Below are positions 41,092-51,173 of a stretch of DNA of 64,000 nucleotides, in pieces. The stretch is from Cloacibacterium rupense. GTDB lineage: Bacteria > Bacteroidota > Bacteroidia > Flavobacteriales > Weeksellaceae. The position numbers were made by a program, and so were the translations under genes. The notes below the pieces were generated by a model. It did no database searches. It saw only the letters and a program-made list of their open reading frames with translations, and was not told the origin of the DNA. Position 1 is the stretch's first letter. The number at the start of each line of letters is the position of its first letter. The DNA is taken from contig NZ_BMLV01000002.1 of NCBI RefSeq assembly GCF_014645495.1, positions 487,191 through 551,190 of the forward strand, in the 5' to 3' direction.

Positions 41092-41643
41092 ATGAAGCTC
41101 ACGGATAAAGAAATAATCATGCTGATGTCTCAGTCCCAAACCTCTGAAAAAGGTTTGAGAGCGATGATGGATACCTACCAAAGTAGACTCTATTGGCACG
41201 TTAGAAGGCTAATTGTGCAACATGATGTGGCGCAAGATGTATTGCAAGATACTTTTATTAAGGCTTTTCAAAATTTTGCCCAATTCAAAAATGATAGCCA
41301 ACTCTACACTTGGCTCTACAGAATTGCCACCAATGAAGCCTTGCAACAATTGGCAAAAATGAAAAAAATGCAAAAATCAGACGAAGATGCAGAGAATCAT
41401 ATGCAGAGATTAGTAGCAGATAACGCAGACCACAATGCAGAAGAAATTCAGATTTTGTTACAAAAGGCCATACAAACATTACCAGAAAAGCAAAAATTGG
41501 TTTTCAACATAAGGTACTATGATGAATTGCCTTTTGAAGAAATAAGTAAAATTCTAGACATGAGCGTAAGTACTTGCAAGACAAATTACCATTACTCCAA
41601 AGAAAAAATAGAAAATTACATCAGAGAAAACCACGAATTATAA
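41092..41643 (+). CDS. ECF-type RNA polymerase sigma factor
   Basis: This 183-residue sigma-70 family protein has region 2 (MMDTYQSRLYWHVRRLIVQHDVAQDVLQDTFIKAF, with LYTWLYRIATNEAL) and region 4 (LPEKQKLVFNIRYYDELPFEEISKILDMSVSTCKTNYHY). There is no anti-sigma ZAS motif in it. The next two genes, a TM protein and a Spy-like periplasmic protein, follow at gaps of 25 and 3 nt, so it heads an envelope-stress type operon. The target promoters are unknown. Confidence 0.94.
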   Translation: MKLTDKEIIMLMSQSQTSEKGLRAMMDTYQSRLYWHVRRLIVQHDVAQDVLQDTFIKAFQNFAQFKNDSQLYTWLYRIATNEALQQLAKMKKMQKSDEDAENHMQRLVADNADHNAEEIQILLQKAIQTLPEKQKLVFNIRYYDELPFEEISKILDMSVSTCKTNYHYSKEKIENYIRENHEL

Positions 41644-41668
41644 AAGATAACCATCAAAAATAGAAGTG

Positions 41669-42196
41669 ATGAAAGAATTAGATTTAGATAAATTAGAACG
41701 CAAAACCCCTTATACAACTCCAGAGAATTTTTTCGAGGAGATGCAAGCCAATGTTCTGAAACAAACCACTCTGAAAAATAAAAAAGAAACCAAAATCTTT
41801 AAACTTAATTTTTCTACCCTAACTTCTATGGCTGCATCATTGGTCCTTGTCTTAGGGTTTACTTTCCTTTGGAAAACCAATCAAGCAGATATTACAACGA
41901 CAACAGAAACAGATAGCGTGGTCAACGTAAAAACGCATGCTAAAGAAACTAATATGCTAACTAACCAAGACATAACCACCGTCACAGAAGTGCACCAAGT
42001 CGCAAAAGAAATACAGAAACAATCAGAAACTACAAAGGCTAATGTACCCACTTCTGGTACTGCTTCTGACATAAAAACAACCGCCAAAGCTGCAGACTTA
42101 AATTATGACCAACTCCTTAATTCTCTTACAGACGAAGAGTTGAAAGAACTAAGCAAAAACACAGACCAAGATATATATTTAGAACTTTTTAATTAA
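41669..42196 (+). CDS. Putative anti-sigma or sigma-operon membrane protein
   Basis: This 175-residue protein has an N-terminal cytoplasmic part of about 45 residues (LDKLERKTPYTTPENFFEEMQANVLKQT), one TM helix (about 53-72, STLTSMAASLVLVLGFTFLW) and a Thr/Lys-rich periplasmic part ending in LTDEELKELSKNTDQDIYLELF. ATG at 41669 is preferred to the adjacent GTG. Position after an ECF sigma gene suggests it holds the sigma factor at the membrane. I see no known anti-sigma motif, so this is inference. Confidence 0.75.
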   Translation: MKELDLDKLERKTPYTTPENFFEEMQANVLKQTTLKNKKETKIFKLNFSTLTSMAASLVLVLGFTFLWKTNQADITTTTETDSVVNVKTHAKETNMLTNQDITTVTEVHQVAKEIQKQSETTKANVPTSGTASDIKTTAKAADLNYDQLLNSLTDEELKELSKNTDQDIYLELFN

Positions 42197-42199
42197 AAA

Positions 42200-42727
42200 A
42201 TGATGAAAAATACAATATACACCTTATTCCTCTTGATTTTTTTTGTGACCACAAAAGCGCAAGAAACCCCAAGACCAGACTTTAAAAACATGTCTCAGGA
42301 ACAACGAAGAGAATATATTAAAAACCTTTCTCCTGAACAAAGAATGAAGCTAATGCATGATGCTGCCGCTATGATGACCATCAGAAACCTACAAGTTCCC
42401 GCAGAAAAGCAAGAAGCTTTTAAAAAGTTACTCTTTGAATATGGCCAAAGCCAAAAAGCCATCAAAGACAAATTTAAAAACAATAATGTTTCTGAATTTG
42501 ATTTATCAGACGCAGAAGCGAAAAAATTACTCGACCAAAGTTTTGACCTAGGCCAACAATTGCTCAACAATAGAAAGGTGTATGCAGAAAAATTCTTGAA
42601 AATATTAACCCCTCAACAAGTTCTTAAACTCTTTAAACAAGAGGGTAAAATGAGAGAAAAATTGATGGAAAGAAGAGATAAAATGGGACCACCTCCAGGT
42701 CGTGGACCTATGATAGATGTTCAATAA
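42200..42727 (+). CDS. Periplasmic Spy/LTXXQ-like protein
   Basis: This 175-residue protein has a signal peptide (MMKNTIYTLFLLIFFVTTKAQ). The mature part is helical and charged, with EQRREYIKNLSPEQRMKLMHD near the start and KFLKILTPQQVLKLFKQEGK near 131-150. The latter resembles the LTxxQ motif of Spy/CpxP periplasmic chaperones, though it is not a strong match. The tail has a PPPGRGP stretch. As the third gene of the sigma operon, it is probably a stress-linked envelope protein. Confidence 0.7.
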   Translation: MMKNTIYTLFLLIFFVTTKAQETPRPDFKNMSQEQRREYIKNLSPEQRMKLMHDAAAMMTIRNLQVPAEKQEAFKKLLFEYGQSQKAIKDKFKNNNVSEFDLSDAEAKKLLDQSFDLGQQLLNNRKVYAEKFLKILTPQQVLKLFKQEGKMREKLMERRDKMGPPPGRGPMIDVQ

Positions 42728-42740
42728 TGGTTATTATCTA

Positions 42741-42770
42741 AACTTCGGAAACTTTCCGAAGTTTTTTATT
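42741..42770 (+). terminator. Terminator of the sigma operon
   Basis: The stem AACTTCGGAA/TTCCGAAGTT is followed by TTTTATTTT, 13 nt past the stop of the Spy-like gene. Confidence 0.85.
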
Positions 42771-42794
42771 TTCTGTAAATTCCATTAAAATCAA

Positions 42795-42802
42795 TATCTT
42801 TG
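42795..42802 (+). promoter_or_regulatory. -7 box of lepA
   Basis: TATCTTTG fully matches TAnnTTTG, 18 nt before the ATG at 42821. Confidence 0.5.
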
Positions 42803-42820
42803 CAAATCATTAGAAAAAGA

Positions 42821-44617
42821 ATGAAAAACATTAGAAATTTTTGCATCATTGCACATATAGACCACGGAAAATCTACGCTTGCAGATAGACTTTTAGAATA
42901 TACCAACACGGTATCTCAGAGAGAATTGCAAGCGCAAACCCTAGATGATATGGATTTGGAAAAAGAGCGTGGTATTACCATAAAATCTCACGCCATCCAA
43001 ATGGATTATGAATATAAAGGAGAAAAATACATCCTAAACCTTATTGATACTCCTGGGCACGTAGATTTTTCTTACGAAGTGTCTCGTTCTATAGCAGCTT
43101 GCGAAGGTGCACTTCTTATTGTAGATGCTGCGCAAAGCATTCAGGCTCAGACGATTTCTAACTTGTATTTAGCGTTAGAAAACGATTTAGAAATCATCCC
43201 TATTCTTAATAAAATAGATTTACCATCTGCCAATCCAGAAGAAGTTACCGATGAAATCGTAAATCTTTTGGGTTGTAAACCAGAAGACGTTTTGCGCGTT
43301 TCTGGTAAAACCGGAGCTGGCGTTCATGAATTGCTTGAACAAATTGTGGAAAGAATTCCAGCGCCTGTTGGTGATGAAAATGCACCGCTTCAGGCCTTGA
43401 TTTTCGATTCTGTTTACAATCCTTTTAGAGGAATTGAAGCTTACTTTAAAGTAGTAAACGGTAAAATTTCTAAAGGAGAGAAAGTAAAATTCATGGCGAC
43501 GGATAAAGTCTATGAAGCAGATGAGGTAGGAACATTGAAATTAAAACAGGCCCCGAAATCTGAAATTAAATGCGGAGACGTAGGCTATATTATTTCTGGA
43601 ATTAAAGACGCTAGAGAAGTAAAAGTAGGTGATACCATTACATCTATGGCCAATCCTGCTGCCGAAGCAATTGATGGTTTCGAAGATGTAAAACCTATGG
43701 TTTTTGCAGGAATTTATCCTATAGAATCAGAAGATTTTGAAGAATTGAGATTCTCTTTAGAAAAATTAAGATTGAATGATGCTTCTTTGGTTTTCGAACC
43801 AGAAAGTTCTGCAGCATTAGGTTTCGGTTTCCGTTGTGGTTTCTTAGGAATGCTTCACATGGAAATTGTTCAGGAAAGACTCGACAGAGAATTTAATATG
43901 AACGTAATTACTACCGTTCCTAACGTTTCGTATTTTGGTTATTCTAAAAAAGAACCAGAAGTTCCTATTTTGATTAACAACCCATCAGAAATGATGGATC
44001 CTATCGCTCTAGACAGGGTAGAAGAGCCATATATAAAAGCAACCATCATCACAAAATCTGATTTCGTAGGTGCAGTAATGACGCTTTGTATCGAAAAACG
44101 TGGCGAAATTGTAAACCAATCTTACTTAACATCAGATCGTGTAGAATTGGTGTTTAATATGCCGCTTTCTGAAGTAGTTTTTGATTTTTATGACAGGCTG
44201 AAATCTATTTCTAAAGGTTATGCAAGTTTTGATTACCATCCAATTGGTTTTAGAGCTTCTAAATTGGTGAAAATGGATATTTTGATTAATGGAGATATGG
44301 TAGATGCACTTTCTTCGTTAATTCACGATAGCAACGCGTATTACATTGGTAAAAAAATGTGCGAAAAACTGAGAGAACTGATTCCTCGTCAACAATTTGA
44401 TATTGCGATTCAGGCAGCTCTTGGTGCGAAAGTAATTGCCCGTGAAAACGTAAAAGCCTTGAGAAAAGACGTTACCGCAAAATGTTATGGTGGTGATATT
44501 TCCAGAAAACGTAAACTCCTAGAAAAGCAGAAAGAAGGAAAGAAAAAGATGAAGCAAATCGGAAGAGTAGAAGTTCCACAATCTGCATTTATGGCAGTTT
44601 TGAAATTGAATGACTAG
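42821..44617 (+). CDS. lepA: Elongation factor 4 (LepA)
   Basis: From ATG 42821 the protein has 598 residues, the normal family length. It is a translational GTPase that acts on stalled or mis-translocated ribosomes and in ribosome assembly. Walker A reads [14 protein letters not shown], the switch II motif is DTPGHVDF, and NKIDLP is the G4 motif. The LepA-specific C-terminal domain ([24 protein letters not shown]) is intact. The gene is monocistronic, with a hairpin after it. Confidence 0.98.
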   Translation: MKNIRNFCIIAHIDHGKSTLADRLLEYTNTVSQRELQAQTLDDMDLEKERGITIKSHAIQMDYEYKGEKYILNLIDTPGHVDFSYEVSRSIAACEGALLIVDAAQSIQAQTISNLYLALENDLEIIPILNKIDLPSANPEEVTDEIVNLLGCKPEDVLRVSGKTGAGVHELLEQIVERIPAPVGDENAPLQALIFDSVYNPFRGIEAYFKVVNGKISKGEKVKFMATDKVYEADEVGTLKLKQAPKSEIKCGDVGYIISGIKDAREVKVGDTITSMANPAAEAIDGFEDVKPMVFAGIYPIESEDFEELRFSLEKLRLNDASLVFEPESSAALGFGFRCGFLGMLHMEIVQERLDREFNMNVITTVPNVSYFGYSKKEPEVPILINNPSEMMDPIALDRVEEPYIKATIITKSDFVGAVMTLCIEKRGEIVNQSYLTSDRVELVFNMPLSEVVFDFYDRLKSISKGYASFDYHPIGFRASKLVKMDILINGDMVDALSSLIHDSNAYYIGKKMCEKLRELIPRQQFDIAIQAALGAKVIARENVKALRKDVTAKCYGGDISRKRKLLEKQKEGKKKMKQIGRVEVPQSAFMAVLKLND

Positions 44618-44637
44618 TTTTTTTCTCACAGAATACA

Positions 44638-44671
44638 CAAAATCCACAGAAATTTCTGTGGATTTTTTTTA
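44638..44671 (+). terminator. Terminator of lepA
   Basis: The stem AAATCCACAGAAA/TTTCTGTGGATTT is followed by TTTTT, about 20 nt past the stop. Confidence 0.85.
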
Positions 44672-44694
44672 ATTTCGTCTAAAAATTCCTTTCA

Positions 44695-46404
44695 ATGAAA
44701 AAAATTACGCTACTTTTTCTCTTTCAAACTATATTTTCTTTTGCTCAAGATTTTAAAACACCTTACGAAAAAGGCAACGGAAACCAAACCACCACTTACG
44801 AAGAAATGGTGAAATTCTATGACGATTTAGACAAAAATTTCGAAAGTATTTCGGTGGTAGAAAAAGGAAAAGATGACAACGGAGAACCTATTAGAGTAGT
44901 GATTTTCAATGTTTCTAAAACTAAGAAATTTAAATTTCTAAATCCTGTAATTCTAATCAACAATGGCATTCATCCTGGTGAAAGTGACGGAATAGACGCT
45001 ACAATGATGCTGATGCGAGAATTGGCTTTAGGAAAAATAAAAGTGCCACAAAATACCAAAGTTGCTGCTATTGAAGCCTACAATATTTCGGGAATGCAAA
45101 GACGAGGCAAATTCTCTAGAGCCAATCAAAACGGACCAGAAGAACACGGTTTTCGTGGGAATGCCAGAAATTTTGACTTGAACAGAGATTTTATCAAAAA
45201 TGATACAGAAAACGCTAAAGCTTTTCAAGAGATTTTTCATTGGCTAGAGCCTATTTATTTTATTGATAATCACGTAAGTAACGGCGCAGATTATCAGTAC
45301 ACTTTTACCTATATTTCTACCAATAAAGAAAGATTGGGCAATTCTCTCGGGACGTATTTTCACCAAGAAATGCAACCGAAATTGATTGAAAATCTAGAAA
45401 AAGAGAAAATTCTGAGTGTGCCATACGTTAACATTCACGGTGATACGCCAGACGAAGGTTTCCCAGCATTTATGGATTCTCCAAGATACGCTACGGGCTA
45501 CACCACGCTTTTTAACACGGCAGGAACGGTGGCAGAAACGCATATGCTAAAACCTTACAAAGACCGCGTAAAAGCTACGTATGAATATATGAAACATTCT
45601 ATCAATTTTGTAGATGAGAATTACATGAAAATTACAGAAAAAATGATGGAAGAATTCACGAATTATTTGCCTAAAAAGAAGTACACCATCAAATGGAAAT
45701 TAGACAGTACCAAATACAGCTTTATTGATTTCAAAGGTTATGAAGCAGGCAAAAAACCAAGCGATATTTCTGGTAAACCAAGACTTTTCTATGACAGAAA
45801 CAAACCTTTTACCAGAAAAGTAAAATTCTTTGATACTTACAAAACCGACAAAGAAATTGTAATCCCAACTTACTATGTAATTCCAAAATCTGAAACGAAA
45901 ATCATTGAAAATTTAAAACGCAATCAAATAAAAATCAAGGAAATACAATCAGATTCTTTGATTTCTGTGGAATCTTATAAAATTACAGATTTTAAGACAG
46001 TAAAATACCCTTATGAAGGTCATTATTTGCATTATGACACCAATGTTTCCAAAAAATCCGAAACACTTCGTTTCAAAAAAGGCGATTATTTGGTGCCAAC
46101 GAAGCAGATTGGGGTAAAATTTCTACTCGAAACACTAGAACCAGAAGCAATAGATTCTTACTTTAACTGGAATTTTTTTGATGGTATTCTGAGCCAAAAA
46201 GAATATTTCTCAGATTACGTTTTCGAAGATACCGCAGCAGAATTACTGAAAAATAACAAAGCACTAAAAACAGCTTTCGAAATGAAAAAAGCAGTAGAAA
46301 AAGACTTTGCCGAAAACGGAGCTGCGCAATTAGAATGGGTGTATAAAAACTCCGAATATTATGAAGGAACGGTAAATCAATATCCTATTTATAGAATTTT
46401 GTAA
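44695..46404 (+). CDS. M14-family zinc carboxypeptidase-like protein, secreted
   Basis: This 569-residue protein has a signal peptide (MKKITLLFLFQTIFSFAQ). The M14 zinc site is visible: NNGIHPGESDG gives His93 and Glu96, and FIDNHVSNG gives the third ligand His193. The candidate catalytic Glu is in AGTVAETHMLKP near residue 280. The C-terminal third, roughly 370-569, has no recognised domain. It is probably a periplasmic peptidase of unknown specificity. The gene is single, convergent with the cupin-like gene. Confidence 0.9.
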   Translation: MKKITLLFLFQTIFSFAQDFKTPYEKGNGNQTTTYEEMVKFYDDLDKNFESISVVEKGKDDNGEPIRVVIFNVSKTKKFKFLNPVILINNGIHPGESDGIDATMMLMRELALGKIKVPQNTKVAAIEAYNISGMQRRGKFSRANQNGPEEHGFRGNARNFDLNRDFIKNDTENAKAFQEIFHWLEPIYFIDNHVSNGADYQYTFTYISTNKERLGNSLGTYFHQEMQPKLIENLEKEKILSVPYVNIHGDTPDEGFPAFMDSPRYATGYTTLFNTAGTVAETHMLKPYKDRVKATYEYMKHSINFVDENYMKITEKMMEEFTNYLPKKKYTIKWKLDSTKYSFIDFKGYEAGKKPSDISGKPRLFYDRNKPFTRKVKFFDTYKTDKEIVIPTYYVIPKSETKIIENLKRNQIKIKEIQSDSLISVESYKITDFKTVKYPYEGHYLHYDTNVSKKSETLRFKKGDYLVPTKQIGVKFLLETLEPEAIDSYFNWNFFDGILSQKEYFSDYVFEDTAAELLKNNKALKTAFEMKKAVEKDFAENGAAQLEWVYKNSEYYEGTVNQYPIYRIL

Positions 46405-46407
46405 AAA

Positions 46408-46438
46408 GTAAATCCTCAGAAATTTCTGAGGATTTGTA
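46408..46438. terminator. Bidirectional terminator between the M14 and cupin-like genes
   Basis: The stem AAATCCTCAGAAA/TTTCTGAGGATTT is flanked by A and T residues on both sides and lies between two convergent stops. Confidence 0.75.
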
Positions 46439-47320
46439 TTATCTAGGAAGCCCAGCTTTTTTTGCTTTTTCAGCGCGTTTTATGGCAAGCCCTTCTTTCC
46501 AATCCATATATTTTTTCTTGAATTTAGATTTCATCAAATCATCAAATTTTCTTTGTACCGTAAGATTCCAAAGAGAATGTGCTTTTACAGCCCAAGATTT
46601 GTCCCAAGCTCTCAGTGAAATAGAGAAACTTCCGTCAAGATATTTCATCCAATGCCACCAACCAGTTGGCATAAAAAGAGTATCTCCGTGTTCTAAGAAG
46701 CATTCTATACCTTCTACACCATCTAATGCTGGGAATTTTTCGAAATCAGGATTAGAAATGTCATAATCTTCTAGTGCGTAAGTTGCGTATGGAATTTGGT
46801 ACAATCTTTCTTTCCACTTGTAATCAAAAAGCAGAATGTGTTTTCTACCGTTGAAATGCGTATGGAAAATATGTGCCATATCAATATCAAAATGCAAGAA
46901 AGTGACAGAACCTTTTCCTCCGAAAAACATATTAGGATATTTGTCTAAAAAACCTCCCATTAAATCTTTAGGAGAAAGGTAGTCTTTTAGTAATTTGGGA
47001 GCATGTTTTATAGGGTCAAATAAGAAAATTCTTAAATCTGTAGGTGTATTTCTGATGAGCTCTATATAATCTGCAAATTTCATTTTAGCAGCAGAAGCGT
47101 TGATGGGCGCTGCAGGATCAGCTTTAGAAGAATCATATAACGGGACTTCTACATCTCCCACCGTTTCTTTCATATAATCTAAGTTCCATTTTTCGTAGGC
47201 TGGCCAGTTTTTTGCCATACCACGAATAACTACAGGAATTCTAGGTTTTAGATATTTTTCTTCGAATTCTTCTTTGGTGATATTTTCTACAACATCTATA
47301 GGTTTTAAAATTAAAGCCAT
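46439..47320 (-). CDS. JmjC/cupin-like 2OG-Fe(II) dioxygenase-type protein
   Basis: This 293-residue protein matches the Cupin_8/JmjC group: RIPVVIRGMAKNWPAYEKWNLDYM near the N-terminus, FLHFDIDMAHIFHTHFNGRKHILLF with the HxD iron ligands His143 and Asp145, and MPTGWWHWMKYL with the second His at 223. Relatives hydroxylate proteins or make modified peptides; the substrate here is unknown. The C-terminal 30 residues are Lys-rich. The gene is single. Confidence 0.9.
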   Translation of the reverse strand: MALILKPIDVVENITKEEFEEKYLKPRIPVVIRGMAKNWPAYEKWNLDYMKETVGDVEVPLYDSSKADPAAPINASAAKMKFADYIELIRNTPTDLRIFLFDPIKHAPKLLKDYLSPKDLMGGFLDKYPNMFFGGKGSVTFLHFDIDMAHIFHTHFNGRKHILLFDYKWKERLYQIPYATYALEDYDISNPDFEKFPALDGVEGIECFLEHGDTLFMPTGWWHWMKYLDGSFSISLRAWDKSWAVKAHSLWNLTVQRKFDDLMKSKFKKKYMDWKEGLAIKRAEKAKKAGLPR

Positions 47321-47717
47321 TTCTTAAAATTTAATACTAATTTACAAAAATAATTAATATTGGGTTAATGATGAAAAATTAGAGTTTAAACCACACTAAA
47401 TGGGTTAAAAATTTTCAAAAACCCTAAAAAAGTAACTTAGACACATTTCAAAATAGTAAAACAAGGCTTCTACTCTCCATTGAAAACATTTCTTAGGTAC
47501 GCTAAAATGCATCAATCTTGAATTTTAGATGCACAAAGTTAAAACATCTAGCTTTGCGAAGCGTTTACGCCTTGCTCTCATAAAATAATGAATAATTAAG
47601 ATAAATTCTTTGCGATTACTTTTAATGAGTTTAACCTATGCATATAATTATTATCTAAACTTTTGTAACATTTAGAAAAAAACTTGTACTAACTTCTTAG
47701 TGATAAAAACTTTAATT
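47321..47717. other. Intergenic region between the cupin-like gene and the outer-membrane barrel gene
   Basis: About 400 bp without a credible gene in any frame. The sequence is AT-rich with no strong hairpin. TAAACTTTTG at 47655-47664 is a loose -7-like match upstream of the next gene. I see nothing else specific. Confidence 0.6.
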
Positions 47718-50426
47718 ATGAAAAAAATTGCTTCAATAGCATTCTTATTTATTTTTACAACCCTCATTTTCGCACAAAAAACAATCTCAGGGAAAGTATA
47801 TGGAGAAGACAAAAAGCCGCTTCCTAGCGCCAGTGTAACCATAGAAGAAATTGGCAAAAATGCCATTCTTTCTTACGCCATTACTGATGCCAACGGAAAT
47901 TACAAAGTGACTTTTACCTCTAATGATGCTAAAGTAAATGTAAAAGTAAAAGCGTTTAATTATAAAACCACCATTAACCAATATGATAATGCCACACAAA
48001 CGCTTAACTTCAATTTAGAAGTGCAAGCGACTGAAATTAAAGAAGTTAAACTGAAAACCAAATTGGTAACCAAACGTGGGGACACCATTTCTTATGATTT
48101 AAAATCTTTTGAAAGCAAAGCAGACCGTACTTTGGCAGACGTGCTCAAAAAAATGCCAGGGGTAGAGGTGAACAAAGACGGGTCTATCCTTTACCAAGGT
48201 GAGCCGATTAATAAATTCTATGTCAACGGAAAAGACCTCATGGAAGGAGGTTATGGCACCATCAATAATTCTCTGCCAAAAGATGCCGTACAAAAAGTAG
48301 AAATTCTAGAAAATCACCAACCCGTGAAAATTCTTCAAGATAAATTGGCCTCGGAGAATGCCGCCATCAACGTAAAATTGAAAAATTCTGTCACCATGAC
48401 CGGTAGAGGTGAAGCATCTCTAGGGGTAGCACCTTCTCTTTGGAATCTGAAACTTTCGCCAATGCTATTTACCCCAAAAGTACAATGGGTTCTTAATTAT
48501 AAAACCAATAACATAGGTGACCAAGTAGAAAGAGAAAACCAAATTATGGCTTTCGGAAATAGATTCGAAGGCGTGAGAAGAAACTTTTCTGAAAATTCTT
48601 GGTTAAGTGTAGAGAATGCAGTTACGCCTAATAATATTCCAGTTAATCGATATTTATTTAATAAAGTACATTACGTTTCTGCAAATTTGCTTACCAACAT
48701 ATCAAAAGATTGGGAGTTTAAGGCAAATACCAGCTATACGAATAATGCAATAGATAGAGAAAGTATTGTAAATACTTATAATGCTAATGGGAATTTAACA
48801 AATAGAACGTCTGTAGCTAATAATTTCTATACCAATCAAGCCAAAGGAGAAATTATTTTTTCTAAAAATGCCAATAAGAGTTTTTTCAAAAATACAACCA
48901 CCTACAATGGACTTTGGAATACAGATGTAGCCAAAACAGTAAACGTTATTAATTCTGACCAAAGAAACAAAACACCATCTAATAATTTTCAAAACTCTTT
49001 AAGTGCTATTATTCCTTGGAAAGAAAAATTGGTGAATGTAATGTCTTTTATAAGCTATAGAGATGATAAACAAGACTTATTTATTAATCCGGCTAATTAT
49101 GTTTTATCTTTGCAAACTGAGGCTCAAAATAGTGATTTGATTCATCAATTTTTAAACCTTAAAACTTTTGAAACCATTCATTCAGCTTCTATTGGTTTTT
49201 CTAAAAATAGCTGGACTTTTACCCCAGAAGTAGGTCTCAATTATTCTACCAATAAGTTAATAACTGACCTAAACGGAGAGACCAGTGGAGGAGTTCAGAA
49301 TTTTGGAACAAGTTATGAAAACAATCTCAAATTCAAAAGTTTAAAGCCTTATGCACAGATGATGGCAAATTTTAAAAAAGGAGGTTTTGAAGCTAATTTA
49401 ACTTTCCCTGTTAATTTTAATAACATTACTGCTACAGATTCTCAAAATTTAGACAAGTCACTAAATAAAGTCACTTATGAACCGAGATTATTTGCCAGAT
49501 ATGACCTTACCTCTTTTTGGAAAATTTCAGCATTCTCGGGTATAAGTAATTCTTTTGGAACAATAAGTGATATTTATTCTGGAAAGATTTTACTTTCTAG
49601 TACCAATTTATCTACAAAAGATACAGATATTCAGCAATCAACTTCTAAGTTTGTAGGATCTGCTTTAGAATATAGAAATCCATTAAATAACATATTCTTT
49701 AACGTAAGATATAATTTTAATGACAGAAGTAATAATATAAGTTACAGAAATTTTCTTAATATAAACACTCAACAACTTACAGTTAAGGGATACAACTTAG
49801 AAAATGTAGGTAGCTCTAATTCGATTAGAACAGAGCTAGGAAAGTATTTCCCAAAATTTAAAACCAATGCTTCTGTGGGGTACAGTTATTCATTAGGAAA
49901 GTCTCAACAATTGCAAGCAATTCTTATAACTCCTAGTGATGATATTTCTAACTTTCCACCACCAACTGAAGCGGATTTCCAAAATGTAAAATCAAATAAT
50001 CAAGGTATAACTTTTAAATTCAATAATAACTATTTCTCTTGGTTAAGTGTAGACTATAACGCGAGTTTATCTTTTGTTAAATCAGAAATTTTTGGAACTA
50101 AATATACCAAAAACACCTCCAAGAATTTTAATCACACACTTTCTACTTATTTGTACCCTATTAAAGACCACACCATTGGTTTTACTTGGGACGAACTTCA
50201 GTTCCAAAATGCAGGAGCAACAAAAAAGAATTCTTTCTATGATATTTCTTATCAATATTCTCTAACCAAAGAAAAAATGGATATAGAACTTAAAGTAGTT
50301 AATATAGCCAATACCAATGCTTTTGAAGATATAAGATTTGACTCTACACTTAATCAAGTAAGAGAGACATCAGTAAACATCAGACCAAGACAAGTTTTAT
50401 TAACCGTAAAATTCAACTTTAAGTAA
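47718..50426 (+). CDS. Outer-membrane beta-barrel (TonB-dependent receptor-like) protein
   Basis: From ATG 47718 the protein has 902 residues; a GTG 18 nt upstream would hide the signal peptide (MKKIASIAFLFIFTTLIFAQ). A carboxypeptidase-regulatory-like domain (about 20-100, KTISGKVYGEDKKPLPSASV) is followed by a plug-like segment (LADVLKKMPGVEVNKDGSILYQGEPINKFYVNGKDL) and a long barrel of the OMP_b-brl type, ending PRQVLLTVKFNFK. In related genomes such barrels neighbour GLPGLI genes, but not here. The transported ligand is unknown. Confidence 0.9.
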   Translation: MKKIASIAFLFIFTTLIFAQKTISGKVYGEDKKPLPSASVTIEEIGKNAILSYAITDANGNYKVTFTSNDAKVNVKVKAFNYKTTINQYDNATQTLNFNLEVQATEIKEVKLKTKLVTKRGDTISYDLKSFESKADRTLADVLKKMPGVEVNKDGSILYQGEPINKFYVNGKDLMEGGYGTINNSLPKDAVQKVEILENHQPVKILQDKLASENAAINVKLKNSVTMTGRGEASLGVAPSLWNLKLSPMLFTPKVQWVLNYKTNNIGDQVERENQIMAFGNRFEGVRRNFSENSWLSVENAVTPNNIPVNRYLFNKVHYVSANLLTNISKDWEFKANTSYTNNAIDRESIVNTYNANGNLTNRTSVANNFYTNQAKGEIIFSKNANKSFFKNTTTYNGLWNTDVAKTVNVINSDQRNKTPSNNFQNSLSAIIPWKEKLVNVMSFISYRDDKQDLFINPANYVLSLQTEAQNSDLIHQFLNLKTFETIHSASIGFSKNSWTFTPEVGLNYSTNKLITDLNGETSGGVQNFGTSYENNLKFKSLKPYAQMMANFKKGGFEANLTFPVNFNNITATDSQNLDKSLNKVTYEPRLFARYDLTSFWKISAFSGISNSFGTISDIYSGKILLSSTNLSTKDTDIQQSTSKFVGSALEYRNPLNNIFFNVRYNFNDRSNNISYRNFLNINTQQLTVKGYNLENVGSSNSIRTELGKYFPKFKTNASVGYSYSLGKSQQLQAILITPSDDISNFPPPTEADFQNVKSNNQGITFKFNNNYFSWLSVDYNASLSFVKSEIFGTKYTKNTSKNFNHTLSTYLYPIKDHTIGFTWDELQFQNAGATKKNSFYDISYQYSLTKEKMDIELKVVNIANTNAFEDIRFDSTLNQVRETSVNIRPRQVLLTVKFNFK

Positions 50427-50448
50427 TCTATTACAAGACAGCTATAAG

Positions 50449-50479
50449 AACGCAATATGAATTTATTGCGTTTTTTTTA
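50449..50479 (+). terminator. Terminator of the outer-membrane barrel gene
   Basis: The stem AACGCAATA/TATTGCGTT with a TGAATT loop is followed by TTTTTTT, 22 nt past the stop. Confidence 0.85.
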
Positions 50480-50587
50480 TGATATTTTTTCAAAAAATAC
50501 CAATCGTTTTATAATTTTTTTATCTTTGTTAAACACATTGCATTTTAAATTATAAACACTTAAACAAAACTTTCTTTAAACACCATT

Positions 50588-51046
50588 ATGAAAGGGATTT
50601 TAAAAATCTATCATCCAGAAGAAACCCTTAAATACAACATCCAAAGCACTTATTGCAAAGCGGTTTATCTTAATTCTAAAAATTTCCTAGAAGTAGAAAT
50701 TATTACTGATGACTCTCTAGACCATGTAGATGATGATTCTCTTCAATACAATTTTCCGCAGCTCTCTTTAGACGTATTTGATTTTCCGATAGATACCAAT
50801 GAATTGGAAGGCAAAACCTTCAATGTAGAAGATACCGAAGATGATTCTTACACCGAAGTTGATTTGTATGATGACGAGGAAGCTTTTCTCTATGAAAACG
50901 AACTCTCTTTTTCTAAAGACGAAAATGACAATCTGCAACTCTTTTGGCAAGGCAAAATAGACGATTTCTATACCGGTTCAGATGAGCCCCTGCTTTTCAA
51001 ACTGAAATGTCATTTTAAACCAGATGACATAGAAGTAGAAGATTAA
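50588..51046 (+). CDS. Uncharacterised acidic protein
   Basis: This 152-residue, strongly acidic protein has long Asp/Glu runs (DDSLDHVDDDSLQYNFP, VEDTEDDSYTEVDLYDDEE). There is no signal peptide, TM helix or recognised motif. Predicted strands at the start (GILKIYHPEETLKYNIQSTYCKAVYL) suggest a small beta domain. It has a normal start and stop, with a terminator-like hairpin following near 51066-51092. I do not recognise the family. It precedes exbB by 127 nt but is probably a separate unit. Confidence 0.7.
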   Translation: MKGILKIYHPEETLKYNIQSTYCKAVYLNSKNFLEVEIITDDSLDHVDDDSLQYNFPQLSLDVFDFPIDTNELEGKTFNVEDTEDDSYTEVDLYDDEEAFLYENELSFSKDENDNLQLFWQGKIDDFYTGSDEPLLFKLKCHFKPDDIEVED

Positions 51047-51065
51047 TCTCACTTTTATCCAATAG

Positions 51066-51092
51066 ATTTTTTTGAAGGAAATTTCTTTCAAA
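51066..51092 (+). terminator. Possible terminator after the acidic protein gene
   Basis: The stem TTTTTTGAAGGAAA/TTTCTTTCAAAAA contains one G-T pair. It is A/T-only apart from two G-C pairs, so it is weak. Confidence 0.35.
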
Positions 51093-51173
51093 AAGCATCC
51101 TCATTTAAGGAATTATCCCATAATTTTTCCTTACATTTATCGTTATTATTAGGTCTAATATAAATTTCAAAAA

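Noticed and set aside
46434-46766. Plus-strand frame opposite the cupin-like gene
   Set aside because: It lies wholly inside the well-supported minus-strand gene, which carries the conserved HxD and second His motifs.
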